From: Schaalia vaccimaxillae DSM 15804
GTDB lineage: Bacteria > Actinomycetota > Actinomycetes > Actinomycetales > Actinomycetaceae
Assembly: GCF_000420425.1 (NCBI RefSeq)
Contig: NZ_ATUX01000005.1
Span: forward strand, 1 to 64,000
Direction of reading: 5' to 3'
DNA length: 64,000 nt
The stretch's first letter is position 1. Each line of letters starts with the position of its first letter. This document shows positions 33,575 through 42,689 of the stretch, piece after piece. The position numbers and the translations under genes are program-made. The notes under the pieces were generated by a model, which saw only the letters and a list, made by a program, of their open reading frames with translations, did not search any database and was not told the DNA's origin.

Positions 33575-35970
33575 CGCCTGCGATGCTCGGAGAACTGGGG
33601 GAGTGGTGGCCGTTCATCCCATCCTTCACTGCGCTCCTCGTCGCTTCGATCCTGCCCGGATGGTTCTGGCTGCGATCAACCGTCCACTCGTCGGTAGTGG
33701 CAATTGGCGCTGCCCCGGCCTTCTCTTTCGGCATTGTTGTTATCTGCTCGCTCCTCTTTGATCAGGCAGGAGTGGAGTGGGAAGCATCCAAGGTGATGCC
33801 GGTCCTGGGGTTGTTTGCCCTACTCGGCGCAGTCACCTGGTTCTTCAATCATGCGCGGCGCACCACTGGCACAATTCCGCGCCCCGGGCGCCTTGTTGAA
33901 GCTATCGGACCGCGTCGACCTTTAGGCGCCCACCAGATCCGTGTGCGCACAGCGACGTGGGCCATGATCTTTGTTGGCTTTGTCTTGGCTGCGCTTCCAA
34001 TGCTGCTGCGTGCCGACCCCCAAGATCCCGTCCAACAATGGGATTCGACTTTCCACCTCAACGGTGTGCGCTCCATCCTGTCGACGAAGAATGCCAGCCC
34101 CTTTGGGGGATTGCAGGAACTTTACGGGGGGCGCGAGGTTTTCTATCCGACCGGCTGGCATGCCTTTGTTTCGATCTTCGTGACGTCGCGAACCGTGATC
34201 GAAGTGTCGAATGTGTCGTCCCTGGTTCTTATGGCCATCTGGGTCGTGGGGGCAACGGCCTTCGTCAGTGTGATTACCACGTCGCGTGCCGCGATCCTTT
34301 CGGCACCGGTGCTGGCGGGCACTTTGTTAAATATGCCCGCCGACGCGTTGACTATGTACAACCAGTGGCCCCACGCGATGGGTATTGCCGTACTGCCCGG
34401 TCTAGCGTCTGCAGCGATCACTGTGGGACGGCGAGTGCGTGACACCTGGGGCCAGGGCGTGCGGCCACAGCTACCCAGCCTTGGGCCTGCAGTGTTCATT
34501 GCGGTCAGTGTCGTTGGTGCTGTTGGTGCCCACCCGAGTTCAGCCTTCACCCTGGTAGCGATGTTGGCCGCACCGCTATTGGTCTCTTTGGGTTGCTTCT
34601 TCAAGAATGCTGTGAGGGCGAAGTCCTTACTTGCCTCAGCCGGATGGTTTGTGGCGATGGCCGCCGTCGTTGTTGTTCCTCTGGCGGTGCTCAGCGTCGA
34701 CAAAATCCAAGCGATGGGGAACTATCCGAGGTCGGGAATCTCCTGGTCAGTGGCCTTTTCTCATGCGTTTGTTCCGTATCCGCCATTTAGCCAGACTGCT
34801 GGGCTGACCATGTTGGTACTCGTCCAACTTGTCCTGGTTGCTCTTGGATCTTCGTTGATGCTGCGCGTTGGCCCTGCATTCAGGCGATGGTGGGGCGCTA
34901 GGCCCCTTGACGAGGATGCTGCTGGTGCTGCGCTGCGTGCGGAAGTGTCCGACACGGTTGGGCACATGGATCTGACAGGCGGCGTCAATACAGAGAGTGG
35001 TCGTGTCGATGAAGGAACGGCAGTCCTCGTCGATGACAAAGCCGCAACGATGATCGGCCAGCCCGAAGCTGCCCCCGTGCCCGTGCCCAAAGCCGCACCC
35101 GTGCCGACAACTGCATCGATACTCGCAGACCCCGACCTCGACCCCGAAGCCGAGGCCGCGCCCGTCCTCGTCGACGGCGCGCACATACCCGCCTGGCCGG
35201 TCGCCTCCTACCTCGTGTTCTGCGCGCTCACCTTCATCGCCTACATGCCCGACAATCCATTGCGGGAATACTTGCTTGCTCCCTGGTACATGGACGCGCG
35301 AAGAATTATGGGCATACACGGGCTGATGATGGTGCCACTTATGGCTGTTGGTTTCTCATACGTGACAGAAAAGATCCATGGCCTCGTCATTGCAATCAAG
35401 CCCGAACATCGACTGTCGGTGCGGTGGATCATCGATGTCTTGGTCGGACTGATCCTGATAGTCCTGTCTGCTTTCGGAGCGATTGATGCCCGTGTCAAAG
35501 CCACCGACTACGTCTATGACTCCATGAATCTGGGTAAACCTGGGATGGCTACAAAAGCCGAGTTGGCAATGCTTCGGCGAGCCCGCCTCATCCTGCCCAA
35601 TGAAGCCCTCGTCGTCGGTGATCCCATTGCCGGCGAAGCATACATCGAAGTAATTGCCGACAAAGATACGGTTTTCCCCCAGCTCACCATGGCCAACGAG
35701 GACAAGTACTCCCAGGAAATCCTGTCCCAACACTTCAACGAAATCCACACCAATCCGCAGGTGTGCGAGGTCGTTCGAGATCTTGGCATCACCCACTTTT
35801 ACGAGGACGAAGACGGCATGTACTACAACTTCATGCGCTCCTCGCGTTCGCCCGGCCTCTACAACGTCGACACGTCAACAGGTTTCGAACTGGTTGACGA
35901 GGGCGGCACAGCCAAGATCTGGAAAATCACCGCATGCGGCGAAGTTGAAGGCGGAGGCAAGAAAGGCTGA
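33571..35970 (+). CDS. DUF6541 polytopic membrane protein
   Basis: 799 aa with about 13 membrane helices, translationally coupled to the DedA gene by ATGA. A periplasmic motif QWDSTFHLNGVRSIL (about 155) after helix 4 and EVFYPTGWHAFVSIF match the DUF6541 family, whose architecture (multi-TM plus extracytoplasmic C-terminal domain) resembles glycosyltransferase C-type enzymes (GT39-like). A D..H..N signature near the first loop is what would carry the catalytic acid. Two Ala/Pro-rich linkers near 440-500 contain repeated VPVPKAAPVP. Role in wall glycan is inference. Confidence 0.85.
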   Translation: MTPAMLGELGEWWPFIPSFTALLVASILPGWFWLRSTVHSSVVAIGAAPAFSFGIVVICSLLFDQAGVEWEASKVMPVLGLFALLGAVTWFFNHARRTTGTIPRPGRLVEAIGPRRPLGAHQIRVRTATWAMIFVGFVLAALPMLLRADPQDPVQQWDSTFHLNGVRSILSTKNASPFGGLQELYGGREVFYPTGWHAFVSIFVTSRTVIEVSNVSSLVLMAIWVVGATAFVSVITTSRAAILSAPVLAGTLLNMPADALTMYNQWPHAMGIAVLPGLASAAITVGRRVRDTWGQGVRPQLPSLGPAVFIAVSVVGAVGAHPSSAFTLVAMLAAPLLVSLGCFFKNAVRAKSLLASAGWFVAMAAVVVVPLAVLSVDKIQAMGNYPRSGISWSVAFSHAFVPYPPFSQTAGLTMLVLVQLVLVALGSSLMLRVGPAFRRWWGARPLDEDAAGAALRAEVSDTVGHMDLTGGVNTESGRVDEGTAVLVDDKAATMIGQPEAAPVPVPKAAPVPTTASILADPDLDPEAEAAPVLVDGAHIPAWPVASYLVFCALTFIAYMPDNPLREYLLAPWYMDARRIMGIHGLMMVPLMAVGFSYVTEKIHGLVIAIKPEHRLSVRWIIDVLVGLILIVLSAFGAIDARVKATDYVYDSMNLGKPGMATKAELAMLRRARLILPNEALVVGDPIAGEAYIEVIADKDTVFPQLTMANEDKYSQEILSQHFNEIHTNPQVCEVVRDLGITHFYEDEDGMYYNFMRSSRSPGLYNVDTSTGFELVDEGGTAKIWKITACGEVEGGGKKG

Positions 35971-36127
35971 GCATAGGCCGACGGCGGCTCGGCATCTAAC
36001 CGACGTCCTGTTTTAACGACTTTGCCTCCGGTGGATACGCCCACCCCACGTCCTCGTCGCCTTCGCTGAAGGCCCTCGCCAATCGGACTGAACTGCCCGG
36101 CGGGGGCGACCTCGCTAATCTGGCAGC

Positions 36128-37144
36128 ATGGAGCACAACGCCACCACGATCCCCGGTCCTCAGCCCAACGGCGAACACATGCGCATCGCGTTCCTGGGGC
36201 CATTTGGAACCTTCACCGAACAAGCCGTGCGCCAAATCGCGCCCGCTGACGCCGAACTGCTGCCCATGACTTCTGCGCCGCAGGCGCTCGCGGCTGTGCG
36301 TCGGGGGGAAGCAGACCGAGCTGTTGTGCCCATCGAAAACTCCATCGAGGGCGGAGTTAATGCAACGCTTGACTCCCTGTCGCACGGCGAACCGCTGGTG
36401 ATTGTTGCCGAAATGGTCGTATCCGTGGTGTTCCAATTCGCTGTCCGCCCGGGTACTCGTCCCGAAGACATCAAACGCATCGGCACGCACCCCCACGCCT
36501 GGGCTCAGTGCCGCAATTGGGTCGAAGCCACTTTCCCCGGCGCGGTGCATGTGCCCGCAACATCGACTGCCGCTGCCGCCCAGCTTTTAGCTGAGGGAGA
36601 TGCCGGGTTTGAGGCTGCCCTTTGCAATGACGTATCTGTTCAAAGCTACGGACTGCAGGCCATGCACCGCGACGTCGCAGACAATCCGGGAGCTGTCACG
36701 CGATTTGTGCTCGTGTCTAAGCCGGGCGTGATTCCGCCAGCCACGGGGGCTGATAAGACAACGATCCAGGTGGCGTTGCCCGTGAACGAGGCGGGCGCTC
36801 TGCTCAAGATCCTCGAACAGTTTGCGGCGCGCGGCGTGGACCTGTCGCGGATCGAGTCGCGTCCGTCGGGCGATGGTCTGGGGGATTACACCTTCAGCAT
36901 TGACATCGTCGGGCACATTCATGAAGAACGCGTGCAGGCAGCTTTGGTGGGGCTTCACCGTAATTCGCCGGAAGTGCGCTTCATTGGGTCCTATGCGCGC
37001 ACTGATGGGGTCCCTGCGCGGGTGTTGTCTGGCACCAGCGATGAGGCCTTCCGTAATGGTCGGGCGTGGGTTGCCTCGATTCTGGGTGGGGGCGATGGTG
37101 TGAGTGTTCCCGAGGGCGAGGCGCCGGGCTGGCCGCTGCGCTGA
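36128..37144 (+). CDS. pheA: prephenate dehydratase
   Basis: 338 aa; converts prephenate to phenylpyruvate in phenylalanine synthesis. PDT domain residues 18-205: MRIAFLGPFGTFTEQAVRQ, ENSIEGGVNATLDSL, NPGAVTRFVLVSK. ACT regulatory domain about 210-295 with ESRPSGDGLGDYTFSIDIVGH (ESRP phenylalanine-binding signature). A second start at 36179 (MRIAFL) is equally consistent with domain start; ribosome sites are weak at both. Stands alone after DUF6541. Confidence 0.95.
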   Translation: MEHNATTIPGPQPNGEHMRIAFLGPFGTFTEQAVRQIAPADAELLPMTSAPQALAAVRRGEADRAVVPIENSIEGGVNATLDSLSHGEPLVIVAEMVVSVVFQFAVRPGTRPEDIKRIGTHPHAWAQCRNWVEATFPGAVHVPATSTAAAAQLLAEGDAGFEAALCNDVSVQSYGLQAMHRDVADNPGAVTRFVLVSKPGVIPPATGADKTTIQVALPVNEAGALLKILEQFAARGVDLSRIESRPSGDGLGDYTFSIDIVGHIHEERVQAALVGLHRNSPEVRFIGSYARTDGVPARVLSGTSDEAFRNGRAWVASILGGGDGVSVPEGEAPGWPLR

Positions 37145-37426
37145 GGTGTGTGGGCTTGACCTTGTGGGCCTGGCCTGGAGGCTTGTGGCTGTTGGCCGGA
37201 TACAGATTCCGCGGTGAACGCAAGGCCTTACGTCTAACTGTGGTCATGCACCCACGCTTTAACTGTGTGCGACTAGCCGCAGGTGTGCGCGTTTTTTGCG
37301 TTGTACAGGGTTAGAGCAGTTTTACCCCTGTGTGGCCGTGTGTAACAGGCTGTAAGTGTGTCCAATACGAGGACTGGGCTCGCGGAGTAACCGCTTTACA
37401 GGACTGAGGGTTTCTTGCCTGAGCGT
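37145..37426. other. gene-free stretch between pheA and the lipid-kinase-like gene
   Basis: Converging 3' ends. No gene, clear hairpin or 22-nt module seen. Confidence 0.5.
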
Positions 37427-38680
37427 TCAGTCAACTCCTGGCACAGCAATATCGATGGCCATATGGTCAATGCGCGCGTGAATGGTGCGAGCCAATCCCA
37501 AGGCGTCGCCATCAACCTGCACAACCTGTGGGGTTTCGGCTGTAACCGATGAGCCCTTGGCTTGGCGGAAGGCGATTTTGCCGACCGACGTAGGCAGGTT
37601 CACTGTTTTAATACCCAGGCCTTGGCCGAGGATTTTCCAGGACAGGTCCGCCCAGCCCAGGACACCTGCTTGAGTGTCCACGGCGATCACATCGATCAAA
37701 CCATCATCGGGCTTGGCGGCGTACGCCAGGGTGAGTGACTGCAGGTCAGAGCAGATGGCGAACATAATGGACTTCGCGGTGAGCCAGGTGATTTCGTCTT
37801 CGTTGCTCGGAGACGAGGAGGTTTCTCCCTGGAGCATCCCGGATTTGTCGCCGTCGTGATCTTGGGGAGATTCGGGGGAACGCAAAGTGAGTCTGGCTTT
37901 AATGGGCTTGGTAGCTATTGATGCAACACCCGACAGGACGTACGCCAGCCAGCCAATCTTCTTCTTGAGGTCAGAGTCGGTGTTGGCCATCGTTTCGCCG
38001 TCAAAACCCATGCCTGCGATGACGACGAAGGCGTATTCGTCAGCTTCCATGGCAGCGCCTTCATCGGTGCCGTGTTTTTTACGTGCATCTAGTACGAGTG
38101 TTCCTTCGGCAGGCATGTCGGAGGGTTCGGCGACGTCGGCGACGCGCAGCCAGCCCACGTCGAGCCCGCGGTGATTAGCTCCAAGGGCAATGCGCGTAGC
38201 TTTGGCTACGTCGCCGATGGGCAGTCCGAGGTTGCCGGCCAGGACATTGCCGGTGCCAGCCGGGATGATGCCCATCCGTACGCCGGTTCCGGCTAGGCCT
38301 GCTGCTACGGCTCGCACGGTTCCGTCTCCGCCCGAGGCGATCACGATGGAAGCGCCTTTGGCGAGGGCTTCGACGGCTTGGCCCGCTCCTGGATCTTCGG
38401 CAGTGGTTTCGTTCCAGTGGACTTCGTCGATTCCGAGGTCCTTGGCGGTATCGGTGACGATTTTCTTGAAGGCGTCCAGGTCGTCGTGCTTGGAGGGGTT
38501 GACGATGACCCATGGGTGTGGTCGCCCGCTTGACGGGTCGTCAGCGGTCGCGGGGGTGAGGAGGGCGTCGGCGATCTCTTGTCGTTTGGAGAAGCGTCGG
38601 CGCAGCCACATCCAGATGAGTGCGGCTACGGCGCATACGGCGATGACAACAATGAGGGCGATCCATGCTTCGGCTGGCAT
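37427..38680 (-). CDS. diacylglycerol-kinase-like lipid kinase
   Basis: 417 aa. An N-terminal membrane helix (WIALIVVIAVCAVAALIWMWL) precedes the DagK catalytic domain: WVIVNPSKHDDLDAF (family NP.K), ASGGDGTVRAVAAGLAGTGVRMGIIPAGTGNVLAGNLGLP, the GGDGT and GTGN(D/V)LA nucleotide-binding motifs, then the C-terminal beta-sandwich with GMGFDGETM. Members phosphorylate diacylglycerol or related lipids; substrate not proven. ATG 38680. Confidence 0.92.
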   Translation of the reverse strand: MPAEAWIALIVVIAVCAVAALIWMWLRRRFSKRQEIADALLTPATADDPSSGRPHPWVIVNPSKHDDLDAFKKIVTDTAKDLGIDEVHWNETTAEDPGAGQAVEALAKGASIVIASGGDGTVRAVAAGLAGTGVRMGIIPAGTGNVLAGNLGLPIGDVAKATRIALGANHRGLDVGWLRVADVAEPSDMPAEGTLVLDARKKHGTDEGAAMEADEYAFVVIAGMGFDGETMANTDSDLKKKIGWLAYVLSGVASIATKPIKARLTLRSPESPQDHDGDKSGMLQGETSSSPSNEDEITWLTAKSIMFAICSDLQSLTLAYAAKPDDGLIDVIAVDTQAGVLGWADLSWKILGQGLGIKTVNLPTSVGKIAFRQAKGSSVTAETPQVVQVDGDALGLARTIHARIDHMAIDIAVPGVD

Positions 38681-38711
38681 GAGATCAGCTTAGGGCCGCC
38701 GTGCCTTCCCC

Positions 38712-38750
38712 GCCGAGGGACGCCCAAAACTTCCGCGAGGGACGCCCAAA
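38712..38750. repeat. 22-nt module array, locus 7
   Basis: Two minus-type units with GGACGCCC at 38718 and 38740, period 22, just upstream of the lipid-kinase start and near the cdr-type promoter. Confidence 0.85.
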
Positions 38751-38784
38751 CAAAAATGTGAGCTTCTGCAAAACGAAGTACGTA

Positions 38785-38802
38785 TATACCCCTAGGGGTA
38801 TA
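38785..38802. promoter_or_regulatory. CsoR/CstR-type operator
   Basis: Perfect 18-bp palindrome TATACCCCTAGGGGTATA. This is the known operator form for CsoR/CstR repressors (symmetric C4/G4 runs in A/T flanks). It lies 80 bp before the CoA-disulfide-reductase-rhodanese gene, whose operon ends in a CstR-like regulator, giving autoregulation. Confidence 0.85.
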
Positions 38803-38881
38803 GTCTGTAAATCAAACGAAACGAAGGGCGCGCGTCCTCGACCTCGTCACATCAGCAGGACAACCAAGGAAGATTACCGAC

Positions 38882-40591
38882 ATGACTCACCCCACCACAG
38901 GCCAATGCCCGCACAGGCTCGTCGTTGTCGGCGGCGTCGCAGGAGGCATGAGCTGCGCCGCGCGAGCCCGCAGACTCAACGAAGACGCCGAAATCATCGT
39001 CCTCGATCGCGGCCAGCACGTGTCCTTCGCCAACTGTGGACTGCCCTACTACGTCGGTGGCGAAATTGAATCCGCCGACGACCTCCTCGTCCAAACGCCT
39101 CAAAAACTGCGTGAATGGCTCAACCTCGACGTGCGCACAGGCCACGATGTCACCGGCATCGATCCAGACGCCCACGAAGTCACCGTCCGCACCGCTCAAG
39201 GTGAACAGCAGATCGGCTATGACGCCCTCGTCCTCGCACCTGGAGCAAAAGCCGCCACGCCACCTATCGACGGACTCGACTCGCCTCGCGTATCCACACT
39301 TCGCACCGTCGAAGATGCCGTTCATCTGCGCGAACACGTGGATGACGGAGTCACGAGTGCCGTCGTCTTAGGCGCAGGATTTATTGGTGTCGAAGCCGCC
39401 GAAGTGCTCGCCAAACGAGGCATGCGAACCACTCTCGTTGAGTTTGCCGAACACGTCCTGCCTCCGCTGGACGAAGAACACGCGTACGTCATCACTCAAG
39501 AACTGCGCGCCCTCGGCGTGGATGTGCGGGCCGGGACAGCCGCCGAATCCATCGTGCGCGGCGGGGGCGGCGAGGACGAGCACGAACTTCACCTCTCCGA
39601 CGGAACAACCATCAGCGCAGGCCTCATCGTGTTGGCGGCAGGTGTACGCCCAGACACTCAGGTGTTCGAAGCATCCGGTCTCGAAATGGAAGGCGGAGCC
39701 ATCGTCGTAGACGAGCACGGCCGCACCAACTTACCCGACGTGTACGCGGTGGGCGACGCGACCGTGTCAACCGACCCGGTGACGGGAGTACGCCGACCCG
39801 TCGCACTGGCTGGGCCCGCAAACAGGGCGGGCCGCCTCGCCGCAGACTTCATCATGGACCCCGACCACGCGCGTCCCATCCCCGCGCCCCTGGGCACGGC
39901 AATTGTGCGGGTTGGGACAATGACGGCAGCCATGACCGGAGCCAACCGGGCCTCCCTGGACGCTGCCGGCATCGACTACACGACGATTCACCTGCACCCC
40001 AACCAGCATGCCGGTTACTTCCCGGGTGCAGTCCAGATGAACCTATCCGTGAATTTTGCTCCCGACGGGCGCATCCTTGGCGCGCAGTGTGTAGGCCGTG
40101 ACGGCGTTGATAAGCGCATTGACGTGCTGGCCACTGCCATACGGGGCGGGTTGACTGTCGACGATTTGATCGACCTTGATCTGTCTTATGCTCCGCCGTT
40201 TGGGCAGGCTAAGGACGCTGTGAACCTGGTGGGAATGCTCGCCTCGAATGTGCTCAACGGGACCGTGGACGTGTGGGATGTGCGCGACTTGGAAGATGTA
40301 CGCGCCTCACATCTGATCTTGGATGTGCGCACTCCGGGTGAGGTTGCCAAGGGGATGGTGCCCGGTGCGCTCAATGTTCCCCACACGCAGTTGCGCGACC
40401 GTATTGAAGAGGTACGCGAGGCTGCAGCTGGTCGACCCATTGGTGTCATCTGCCAGGTGGGGGTGCGGGCGAATATTGCTCACAGGATCTTGGTGCAAAA
40501 CGGGTTTGAATCATCCATCCAGACCGGTGGCATGCTGACGCTGCGCGCCTGGCTCGGTGACCGCGCCGATTCGTTTCTGATCAAGGGGTGA
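38882..40591 (+). CDS. CoA-disulfide reductase with C-terminal rhodanese domain
   Basis: 569 aa. FAD/NAD(P)H-binding flavoprotein: VVVGGVAGGMSCAARARRL (FAD dinucleotide fold, about 15), active-site SFANCGLPYYVGG with Cys about 45, NAD fold VLGAGFIGVEAAEVLAKRG, GDATVS before the dimer domain. Residues about 470-565 are a rhodanese domain (LILDVRTPGEVAKGMVPGALNVPHTQLRDR). The expected sulfurtransferase Cys is in ICQVGVRAN. Such Cdr-rhodanese fusions reduce per/polysulfide of CoA and handle sulfide stress. The CstR-type operator upstream and CstR-like gene downstream agree with this. Confidence 0.93.
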   Translation: MTHPTTGQCPHRLVVVGGVAGGMSCAARARRLNEDAEIIVLDRGQHVSFANCGLPYYVGGEIESADDLLVQTPQKLREWLNLDVRTGHDVTGIDPDAHEVTVRTAQGEQQIGYDALVLAPGAKAATPPIDGLDSPRVSTLRTVEDAVHLREHVDDGVTSAVVLGAGFIGVEAAEVLAKRGMRTTLVEFAEHVLPPLDEEHAYVITQELRALGVDVRAGTAAESIVRGGGGEDEHELHLSDGTTISAGLIVLAAGVRPDTQVFEASGLEMEGGAIVVDEHGRTNLPDVYAVGDATVSTDPVTGVRRPVALAGPANRAGRLAADFIMDPDHARPIPAPLGTAIVRVGTMTAAMTGANRASLDAAGIDYTTIHLHPNQHAGYFPGAVQMNLSVNFAPDGRILGAQCVGRDGVDKRIDVLATAIRGGLTVDDLIDLDLSYAPPFGQAKDAVNLVGMLASNVLNGTVDVWDVRDLEDVRASHLILDVRTPGEVAKGMVPGALNVPHTQLRDRIEEVREAAAGRPIGVICQVGVRANIAHRILVQNGFESSIQTGGMLTLRAWLGDRADSFLIKG

Positions 40592-40596
40592 ATGAC

Positions 40597-41001
40597 GTGT
40601 CTGAAGGTTCAGATTCGGCGATCGGCGGCTTCGATTGCGATGCCGACACCAAACGCAAGATTGTCAATCGGCTCAAACGTGCGCGGGGCCAGCTCGATGC
40701 TGTGATTGCTGCGGCTGAGAAGGGGGAATCGTGCAAGAACACGATCACTCAGCTCTCTGCCGTGACTCATGCCCTCAACCGCGCGGGATTTGTCATTATT
40801 GCCACCGCCATGCGCCAGTGTGTCATTGACGAGGTCGAGGGCGAAGCTGGCGCGGGAGCAGCCGCCGTGGGTGAGGGCACTGCACGTGAGGGGGCTGCAC
40901 GTGAGGGGGTCCCGGCTGGCAGCCCAGCTGAAGCAGAGTCTTTGCCTACAGAGTCTTTAACCACCGAGGAATTGGAAAAGATTTTCCTGTCCCTGGTGTG
41001 A
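40597..41001 (+). CDS. CsoR-family (CstR-like) persulfide-sensing repressor
   Basis: 134 aa. DUF156 helical bundle at residues 15-85 (KRKIVNRLKRARGQLDAVI, ESCKNTITQL, TAMRQCVID). The two thiols align with the CsoR copper ligands, but the residue four before the second Cys is Ala rather than the copper-binding His, as in CstR, which senses polysulfide with two Cys. A 40-residue Ala/Gly/Glu tail with two tandem AREG copies (DNA repeat 40880-40909, 15 bp x 2) is unusual. Start: AAGGGG is 8 nt before the GTG at 40597; another GTG lies at 40588 overlapping the Cdr stop. Likely binds the palindrome at 38785. Confidence 0.9.
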   Translation: MSEGSDSAIGGFDCDADTKRKIVNRLKRARGQLDAVIAAAEKGESCKNTITQLSAVTHALNRAGFVIIATAMRQCVIDEVEGEAGAGAAAVGEGTAREGAAREGVPAGSPAEAESLPTESLTTEELEKIFLSLV

Positions 41002-41076
41002 GTTTCTGGCCCGGCATTTTCACGATTGCCTGGCCAAACTCGTCGTCCGATTCGAAAACGATTAAGGAGAATAGAA

Positions 41077-41265
41077 ATGTGCAGAAAAGTCACATGCAAG
41101 AAATGTGGAAAAGCAACGTGGGCAGGCTGCGGACAGCACATTGAGCAGGCGCTCGCTGGAGTGCCCAAGGGGCGGCGTTGCCAAGGGCACGCTGGTGAAG
41201 AGTCTGAGGATAACGCTTTGAGTGGCGCCTCGAATGTTTTGCTGAAGCTTTTCGGCCGCAAGTAG
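41077..41265 (+). CDS. small Cys-rich protein (MCRKVTCKKCGKATWAGCG type)
   Basis: 62 aa. Start ATG with AAGGAG 7 nt before. The first 20 residues carry CRKVTCKKCGK..WAGCGQH: Cys at 2, 7, 10, 18 and 35 and a His at 21 resemble a zinc-ribbon-like metal site. A family of similar short proteins is widespread in bacteria and fungi with no known role. The C-terminal half (EDNALSGASNVLLKLFGRK) is specific. It follows the CstR-like gene by 75 nt. Confidence 0.8.
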   Translation: MCRKVTCKKCGKATWAGCGQHIEQALAGVPKGRRCQGHAGEESEDNALSGASNVLLKLFGRK

Positions 41266-41349
41266 GTTGGCCCAGTTTAAGAGCTTGAAGTGTTTGTGTT
41301 TGGCTCTGATTGTGTCAGCAGCGGGCCTGCTCGTTATCCTCTTTCGGTG

Positions 41350-42012
41350 ATGTCGAACAACGAGTCAAACGAGGCCGTTGAGGCTACGCGTTTAGCGGCC
41401 CAACAGTGGGAAACCCGCTATGCCGCCAGTGAGCAGACCTGGTCTGGCCGCGCCAACCCCGTCCTCGTCGATGTAGTGACTGATCTGGTGGCGGGTAGGG
41501 CGCTTGATGTTGGCTGCGGTGAGGGCGCGGACGCAATTTGGCTGGCGTCCCAGGGTTGGAGCGTCGACGGTTTAGATTTTTCTGCGACGGCGATTGCACG
41601 TGCCGCGGCTGCGGCCGAAGCTGACGGCATGATCGGCGTTCGTTTTCACGAGGGCGAGCTCGCGTCTTGGGGAAATGGGTACGAGGGCGGCTATGACCTT
41701 GTGACGGCGATGTTCATCCAAGCCTATGACGGGCAGGACCGTGCGAAGCTCTTGTCTGTTGCGGCACGCATGGTTGCGCCCGGTGGTCGTTTATTGGTGG
41801 TGTCGCATGCGAGCCCGCCGCCGTGGTCATCTCATGCGTTGCGCGATGATGTGCAGTCTTTGAAGGTCACGCCCGAGGGCGACCGGCGGATCGTAGATCC
41901 CGAGGCAACGTGGCATGTGGAGCTGTGTGAGGTTCGGGCGCGCGAAGTTGTTGGACCTGACGGTGTGGTCGGTGAGCTGGAGGATTCGGTGCTACTGGTG
42001 CGGCGGCGGTGA
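41350..42012 (+). CDS. class I SAM-dependent methyltransferase (TehB/UbiE-like)
   Basis: 220 aa. Motifs: WETRYAASEQTWSGRANPVLVD, ALDVGCGEGADAIWLASQGWSVDGLDFS (motif I and acidic loop), DLVTAMFIQAYD, VAPGGRLLVVSHA. Fits small-molecule/thiopurine-type methyltransferases; substrate unknown. The open frame starts at 41290 but ATG 41350 begins the conserved part. Last gene before the CRISPR region. Confidence 0.88.
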   Translation: MSNNESNEAVEATRLAAQQWETRYAASEQTWSGRANPVLVDVVTDLVAGRALDVGCGEGADAIWLASQGWSVDGLDFSATAIARAAAAAEADGMIGVRFHEGELASWGNGYEGGYDLVTAMFIQAYDGQDRAKLLSVAARMVAPGGRLLVVSHASPPPWSSHALRDDVQSLKVTPEGDRRIVDPEATWHVELCEVRAREVVGPDGVVGELEDSVLLVRRR

Positions 42013-42440
42013 TGTGTTGTTTCGCTGATAAGTAGGAACTTCAAAACTTCTTTGCTTGGCAACTGAGGAGCCTCGTAGATGGTTACTGCAGTTGCTGGCC
42101 GGACGGATGTAATCATGCACTTTATGTGCCTTTTAATTGAAGAGCTTTTCCTCGAGGTAGGCTCGCCTGATATCTGATTGCGCTGGATCCTGACGCTTTT
42201 TAATCGACGTTCTGTGCCTTCATCGAGAGTTGGCTTCCCGAGTGTTCGAGGCTATCTTTTGAAGTCCGGAATGGAAGGATCCGAATTGGACGATGACCGA
42301 TGTTCTGGAACTTTTCAAAAGCAGGCAGTCGTATGGGTTCGTCGAGGCTGTCAAGGTCTTATAGAAAAACGACAGGATAGTCTCAGTTTAGTTAGATTGG
42401 CACCGCCCCTGATTTTGCTCAGAAGTGCTTGAATCCGGTT
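42013..42440. other. AT-richer gene-free DNA at the distal end of the CRISPR array
   Basis: No convincing gene. An 84-codon frame at 42178-42432 and a 22-codon stretch near 42289 look like noise or remnants; I see no transposase motif or terminal repeats. Composition is less GC-rich than 41 kb, as in the cas region. Confidence 0.45.
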
Positions 42441-42529
42441 GCCTTATCCCCGCTTACGCGGGGTCAACTGGGGGAGCCTATCCAGAACTCTGTACCAATG
42501 AGGATCATCCCTGCCCCCGCAGGGTCAAA
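42441..42529 (-). CRISPR. two decayed CRISPR repeats beyond the array
   Basis: 42441-42468 and 42502-42529 keep the stem and the CGGGGTCAAC / CAGGGTCAAA end of the repeat but have several changes (GCCTTATCCCC; CCCTGCCCCCGC). The 33-nt gap between them equals the spacer length, so this is an old spacer with decayed repeats. A 160-nt piece without repeats then separates them from the main array. Confidence 0.75.
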
Positions 42530-42689
42530 GCTCCCTGGAGAAATATCGTAATCTGTTGGAGGATTTCTGCCTAAGCGGCTGACAATCCTAAAGCATGCGA
42601 GCGGCCACGGCGCCGTCCAGAGAGAGCGTACTTATTTACGTTTGTGCGAGCGTAACCACCCCCTTTGGCCGCGCATTTTATTGTGCGTG

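Noticed and set aside
42178-42432. 84-codon frame beside the CRISPR array
   Set aside because: No ribosome site or motif; composition looks like non-coding DNA.
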